Positions 61,670 through 64,000 of a DNA stretch of 64,000 nucleotides are shown here, piece after piece. The DNA is from Nocardia pseudobrasiliensis NBRC 108224 (GTDB lineage Bacteria; Actinomycetota; Actinomycetes; Mycobacteriales; Mycobacteriaceae). A program made the translations under genes and the position numbers. The stretch spans positions 62,001 through 126,000 of the forward strand of contig NZ_BDBS01000029.1 of NCBI RefSeq assembly GCF_001613105.1, given 5' to 3'. Position 1 is the first letter of the stretch, and each line of letters opens with the position of its first letter. The notes under the pieces were generated by a model, which searched no databases, was not told the DNA's origin, and saw only the letters and a list, made by a program, of their open reading frames with translations.

Positions 61670-62179
61670 TCATGGCGCGCGAGACAATTCGTCGGCGATG
61701 CCCTTCGCCCAGGCGCGGATTCGGTCGCGGTCGCGGTAGTCGCCGGCCTGGTTCTTCGCCATGGCCGAGGCGATGAAGCCGCGGGCGTCGCGTTCGAGGC
61801 GGCCACCGAATATCGTGTAGTCCCGGGCGTTCAGGCGCTGGGCGGCCTTGCGGACCGCGCCCGCGCCGAAGATCTTCTCCGGGTTCGCCTGATCGGCCGA
61901 ATGGTCGAGCGGCCCGCTGCCGAACACCCAGACGGGTCGCTCCCGCAGCTGACGGGTGAATCGGCGGGCGAAGCCGCGCGCGTGGCGGTGCCAGAGACCG
62001 GAGTAGAGCGCGCCACCGAGAATTACCGCGCCGTATCCGCCGAGCGAGCGGACCTCCCGAGCGGATTTCACCTCCGCCGAGAGGTGCGCCTGGTGCAGCG
62101 CGTCGCCGATCCACTGCGCGATCTCGGCGGTGCCGCCGCGCTCCGAACCATAAACCACCAGAACGGTTTCCCGCGTCAT
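61670..62179 (-). CDS. Flavodoxin-domain protein (HemG/protoporphyrinogen oxidase-like)
   Basis: A 169-aa protein: TVLVVYGSERGGTAEIAQWIGDAL is the FMN phosphate loop, GYGAVILGGALYSGLWHRHARGF the next FMN loop region. It resembles menaquinone-dependent protoporphyrinogen oxidase-type flavodoxins. The start ATG 62179 overlaps the stop of the VOC gene by ATGA, so they are co-translated. The C-terminus is basic. The electron partner is unknown. Confidence 0.87.
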   Translation of the reverse strand: MTRETVLVVYGSERGGTAEIAQWIGDALHQAHLSAEVKSAREVRSLGGYGAVILGGALYSGLWHRHARGFARRFTRQLRERPVWVFGSGPLDHSADQANPEKIFGAGAVRKAAQRLNARDYTIFGGRLERDARGFIASAMAKNQAGDYRDRDRIRAWAKGIADELSRAP

Positions 62180-62448
62180 GATCGAACCTCCGCAGTCTGC
62201 AACAACCCCACGACCGCCCCACCGGGATCGGAGAACAACGCAAACGACATGGTGTCGCTGATCGGCGTCGGCGGTACGACCACCGTGCCGCCGAGCCGTT
62301 GAATCTCGGCGAGTTTCGCATCCAGATCCGCTGTCCGCACATACACGGTCACGTAGGGCGGTACACCCTCGCGCGTCTGCATGATGCCACCACCCAGACC
62401 TCCATCCACCGCCTCGACCGTGGTGTAGCCGGGTCCGGCATCGCTCAT
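62176..62448 (-). CDS. VOC-family (glyoxalase/dioxygenase-like) protein, N-terminally truncated
   Basis: A 90-aa product: VDGGLGGGIMQTREGVPPYVTVYVRTADLDAKLAEIQRLGGTVVVPPTPI then SFALFSDPGGAVVGLLQ is the C-terminal beta-alpha-beta-beta-beta module of a VOC fold. The upstream frame continues YTRKAFGWTM, the expected N-terminal half end, to a TGA, so the first module is incomplete and its metal ligand lost. ATG 62448 may still start a one-module protein. It overlaps the flavodoxin gene. Confidence 0.65.
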   Translation of the reverse strand: MSDAGPGYTTVEAVDGGLGGGIMQTREGVPPYVTVYVRTADLDAKLAEIQRLGGTVVVPPTPISDTMSFALFSDPGGAVVGLLQTAEVRS

Positions 62449-62481
62449 CGTCCACCCGAATGCCTTGCGCGTGTACGTCGT

Positions 62482-62649
62482 GTGGAATCGCGGATCTCAA
62501 AGCGGATCACCGAACGGGAGTCGGAAAGTGTTGTCGGGCTCGGGGCAATGGCGCTGGCTGGGTTGCTGTCCTGGCCGGTGGCCGCAGCGGTCGGTGCCGG
62601 AGTCTGGGTGGCTGGTCGCGTCCGTCGCGAAACCACATCGGCCCGGTAG
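62482..62649 (+). CDS. Small single-span membrane protein (uncertain)
   Basis: GTG 62482 begins a 55-aa frame with a polar start (ESRISKRITERESESVVGLG), one hydrophobic span (AMALAGLLSWPVAAAVGAGVWVAG) and a basic end. No ribosome site is clear. It is divergent from the VOC gene and partly overlaps its decayed upstream part. Confidence 0.35.
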   Translation: MESRISKRITERESESVVGLGAMALAGLLSWPVAAAVGAGVWVAGRVRRETTSAR

Positions 62650-62874
62650 CACCTCGGGCCGGCGCGGGGGCCGCGAAGTGCTCGATATCGGAACCGCCGC
62701 GCGGTGGCCGCCCAGGCCGGACCACGACCTCGCCCCTATAACCGAGTACCGCTCCCCTCGGCATACGCCCAGCCACCAGCATTCCGGTGTTTGTCATCGG
62801 CTCGACTATGGGCACTCAATGCCTCAGCTGGATAGGTCGTGGTGAAACCTGCGTGTCGGTGTGGAATTCGAGCA

Positions 62875-63324
62875 CTACATGCCGTGGAATTCGAGCACTA
62901 CATACAGCATCACCAGCACACCGAGGACGATGACCCCGATGATCACGAGCAGGAATCGGGTCAGGTCGAAGTGGAATAGGGGGCGGTTGGAAGCCGCTCT
63001 CAGCTCAGCGATCAGTTCGACCTCTTCCGCGCGGGCGGTGTCGGCCTGCTGCTCCGCAGCTCTCAGTTCAGCGATGAGTTCGGCCTCTTCCGCGCGGGCG
63101 GTTTCGGCCTGCTGCTCGGCGGCTTTCAGCTCGGCGATGAGTTCGGCCCCTTCCATCGGGGTCCGGTGCTCATCGTGGGCCGATGCTGGTGCATCACCAG
63201 ACGGGTTGTCGTCGGCCCGCGGCGGTTCCCCCGGGTTGTTCACGACTTCAAGGGTACGGAACCCGGGTGCGCCGTGGGCGGTATACAGGCGGAGTGAACC
63301 TCCGCCACCGCTACCGGGGCCCAT
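62875..63324 (-). CDS. Tail-anchored coiled-coil protein with a 21-residue repeat
   Basis: About 149 aa from ATG 63324; the start is uncertain, and GTG 63241 (VNNPGEPPRADD) is another choice. After a disordered N-terminus, the repeat AELIAELRAAEQQADTARAEE (21 residues; three copies, the last partial) forms a coiled coil, followed by a C-terminal membrane span (FLLVIIGVIVLGVLVMLYVV) near residues 124-143, so a tail-anchored topology is likely. Confidence 0.6.
   Translation of the reverse strand: MGPGSGGGGSLRLYTAHGAPGFRTLEVVNNPGEPPRADDNPSGDAPASAHDEHRTPMEGAELIAELKAAEQQAETARAEEAELIAELRAAEQQADTARAEEVELIAELRAASNRPLFHFDLTRFLLVIIGVIVLGVLVMLYVVLEFHGM
62996..63154. repeat. 63-bp tandem repeat (two full and one partial copies)
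   Basis: Copies at 62996-63058, 63059-63121 and partial 63122-63154, differing at few positions. In frame with the coiled-coil gene, it adds 21 residues per copy, i.e. three heptads, so copy-number change would alter coil length without shifting register. Confidence 0.8.
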
Positions 63325-63659
63325 CAATCTACCCGTCTCGCACGTGGCTGCCGCATACCGAATCCAGGACGCCGGACAGACAACTGTTGGGGCCCAACAT
63401 GTTTAGTGCCGACATTCTTATTGTTTGCGTCCAACACCAGGTTGGAGACGGCGGGACACGGTGTCGGATGACGCACGGTCGGATGATCAACCCATTTACG
63501 TTCCCGCAGAGATGTTCCGGTCACGGTGCCCACCGACTCGCGAGGGCGGACACTGAACCACGATCGAGGGACTGGACGACGGCAATCTCGATCCGAACAG
63601 CATCGCGACGAACCTGAATCACACTCTGGGAACGGGGGCAGCGGTCGCGAGAATTGATG
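63325..63659. other. Intergenic stretch without a recognised gene
   Basis: About 335 bases between two minus-strand genes. It should contain the promoter of the coiled-coil gene. No hairpin with T run, repeat or plausible coding region was seen. Confidence 0.35.
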
Positions 63660-64000
63660 TCACGGCTGGTTGGCCGCGATGATGCCGCCGATCAGACCGC
63701 CGACGAGACAACCGACGACGGCACCCACACCGAAGAACCCGATGCCGATAATCACGCCGACCGCACAGCCGATGGCCACACCAGCAATGATGGTCCCGGC
63801 ATCGGCGATATTCTGCAGAGCGACGGTCCCCGGTGTCGGCGCGCTGATGTCGGCCGGATTCGTCGGCCGCACTGTCAGGGTCGTCCCGGCCTGATCAACC
63901 TGCGAGACCATCCTCACCTGGTGTCCGGCCACGTTGTACATCAGCGGCACCGCGCCGACGGACTCACCGGTCGGCGACAGCACCGTTGCCGCCGTCCCGT
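63660..64000 (-). CDS. Glycine-zipper membrane/envelope protein, 5' end beyond window
   Basis: The open frame reaches the right edge and ends at 63660, giving about 113 residues of a longer protein. After a polar part (ATVLSPTGESVGAVPLMYNVAGHQVRMV then VRPTNPADISAPTPG) comes a long Gly-rich hydrophobic run (GTIIAGVAIGCAVGVIIGIG, then GVGAVVGCLVGGLIGGIIAANQP) with two Cys. Similar small secreted glycine-zipper proteins are common in Nocardia and relatives, normally with an N-terminal signal peptide, which would lie beyond base 64000. Role unknown. Confidence 0.65.
   Translation of the reverse strand, partial: GTAATVLSPTGESVGAVPLMYNVAGHQVRMVSQVDQAGTTLTVRPTNPADISAPTPGTVALQNIADAGTIIAGVAIGCAVGVIIGIGFFGVGAVVGCLVGGLIGGIIAANQP

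Noticed and set aside
1..64000. tRNA, rRNA, CRISPR arrays and riboswitches
   Set aside because: No cloverleaf-like T-arm GGTTCGAATCC context, rRNA-like conserved stretch, or regularly spaced repeats were recognised; a tRNAscan/Rfam run would settle it.

Overview
The window is high-GC actinobacterial DNA, most likely from Nocardia or a close mycolic-acid relative. This genus call is inference. It rests on codon use, an aromatic-carotenoid operon with split CrtYc/CrtYd cyclase, WS/DGAT and PapA-type acyltransferases, many P450s and acyl-CoA enzymes, and short overlapping start/stop junctions. No rRNA, tRNA or CRISPR array was recognised.

Region A (1-8.2 kb): a minus-strand carotenoid operon reads crtE-crtI-crtB-glycosyltransferase-crtYc-crtYd-crtU, with crtU cut by the left edge. 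It predicts GGPP to phytoene to lycopene to beta-carotene to an isorenieratene-type aromatic carotenoid. A divergent MerR regulator with a B12-binding-like domain faces it. Region B (8.3-12.1 kb): an NmrA-like reductase, a putative metzincin zinc protease with an unusual N-terminus and a small glycine-rich membrane partner, and a methyltransferase.

Region C (12.3-25.6 kb): an 11-gene minus-strand operon encodes a ketoacyl synthase, a PapA-like acyltransferase, three P450s, an SDR lacking its catalytic Tyr, two hotdog thioesterase-like proteins, a luciferase-like monooxygenase and a pair of acyl-CoA dehydrogenases. A StrR/NovG-like regulator lies upstream. It looks like an uncharacterised acyl-CoA-based biosynthetic cluster. 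Region D (25.8-32.1 kb): MarR regulator, FabG-like SDR, a divergent pair of MaoC-type hydratase subunits, a 14-TM exporter behind a 24-bp inverted repeat, and an XRE regulator divergent from a flavin monooxygenase.

Region E (32.1-39.2 kb): small genes and gene remnants (anti-sigma kinase, serine hydrolase, AraC/GlxA regulator), a secreted protein, an HD hydrolase, a winged-helix regulator, an SDR, and a 25-residue bL37-like ribosomal protein gene. Region F (39.4-44 kb): DUF190 protein, a CPA-type cation/proton antiporter preceded by an overlapping 30-codon Cys-containing leader ORF, and a DUF2254 membrane protein. Region G (44.1-46.8 kb) is a graveyard of mobile and broken DNA: serine hydrolase, serine recombinase, valS, IS701-like and IS3-like remnants. 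The IS3 remnant truncates a CBS-domain gene.

Region H (46.7-57.4 kb): a stress/dormancy-type island with several CBS proteins, WS/DGAT wax ester synthase, CBS-BON, amphi-Trp, DUF1918, alpha/beta hydrolase, universal stress protein and HIRAN protein, mixed with pseudogenes. The content resembles that of mycobacterial dormancy regulons. Region I (57.4-64 kb): a PAP2 phosphatase next to a PAP2-kinase-flippase three-domain fusion, then small proteins, a degraded SRPBCC gene, a flavodoxin, a truncated VOC protein, a tail-anchored coiled-coil protein with 63-bp repeats, and a glycine-zipper protein cut by the right edge.
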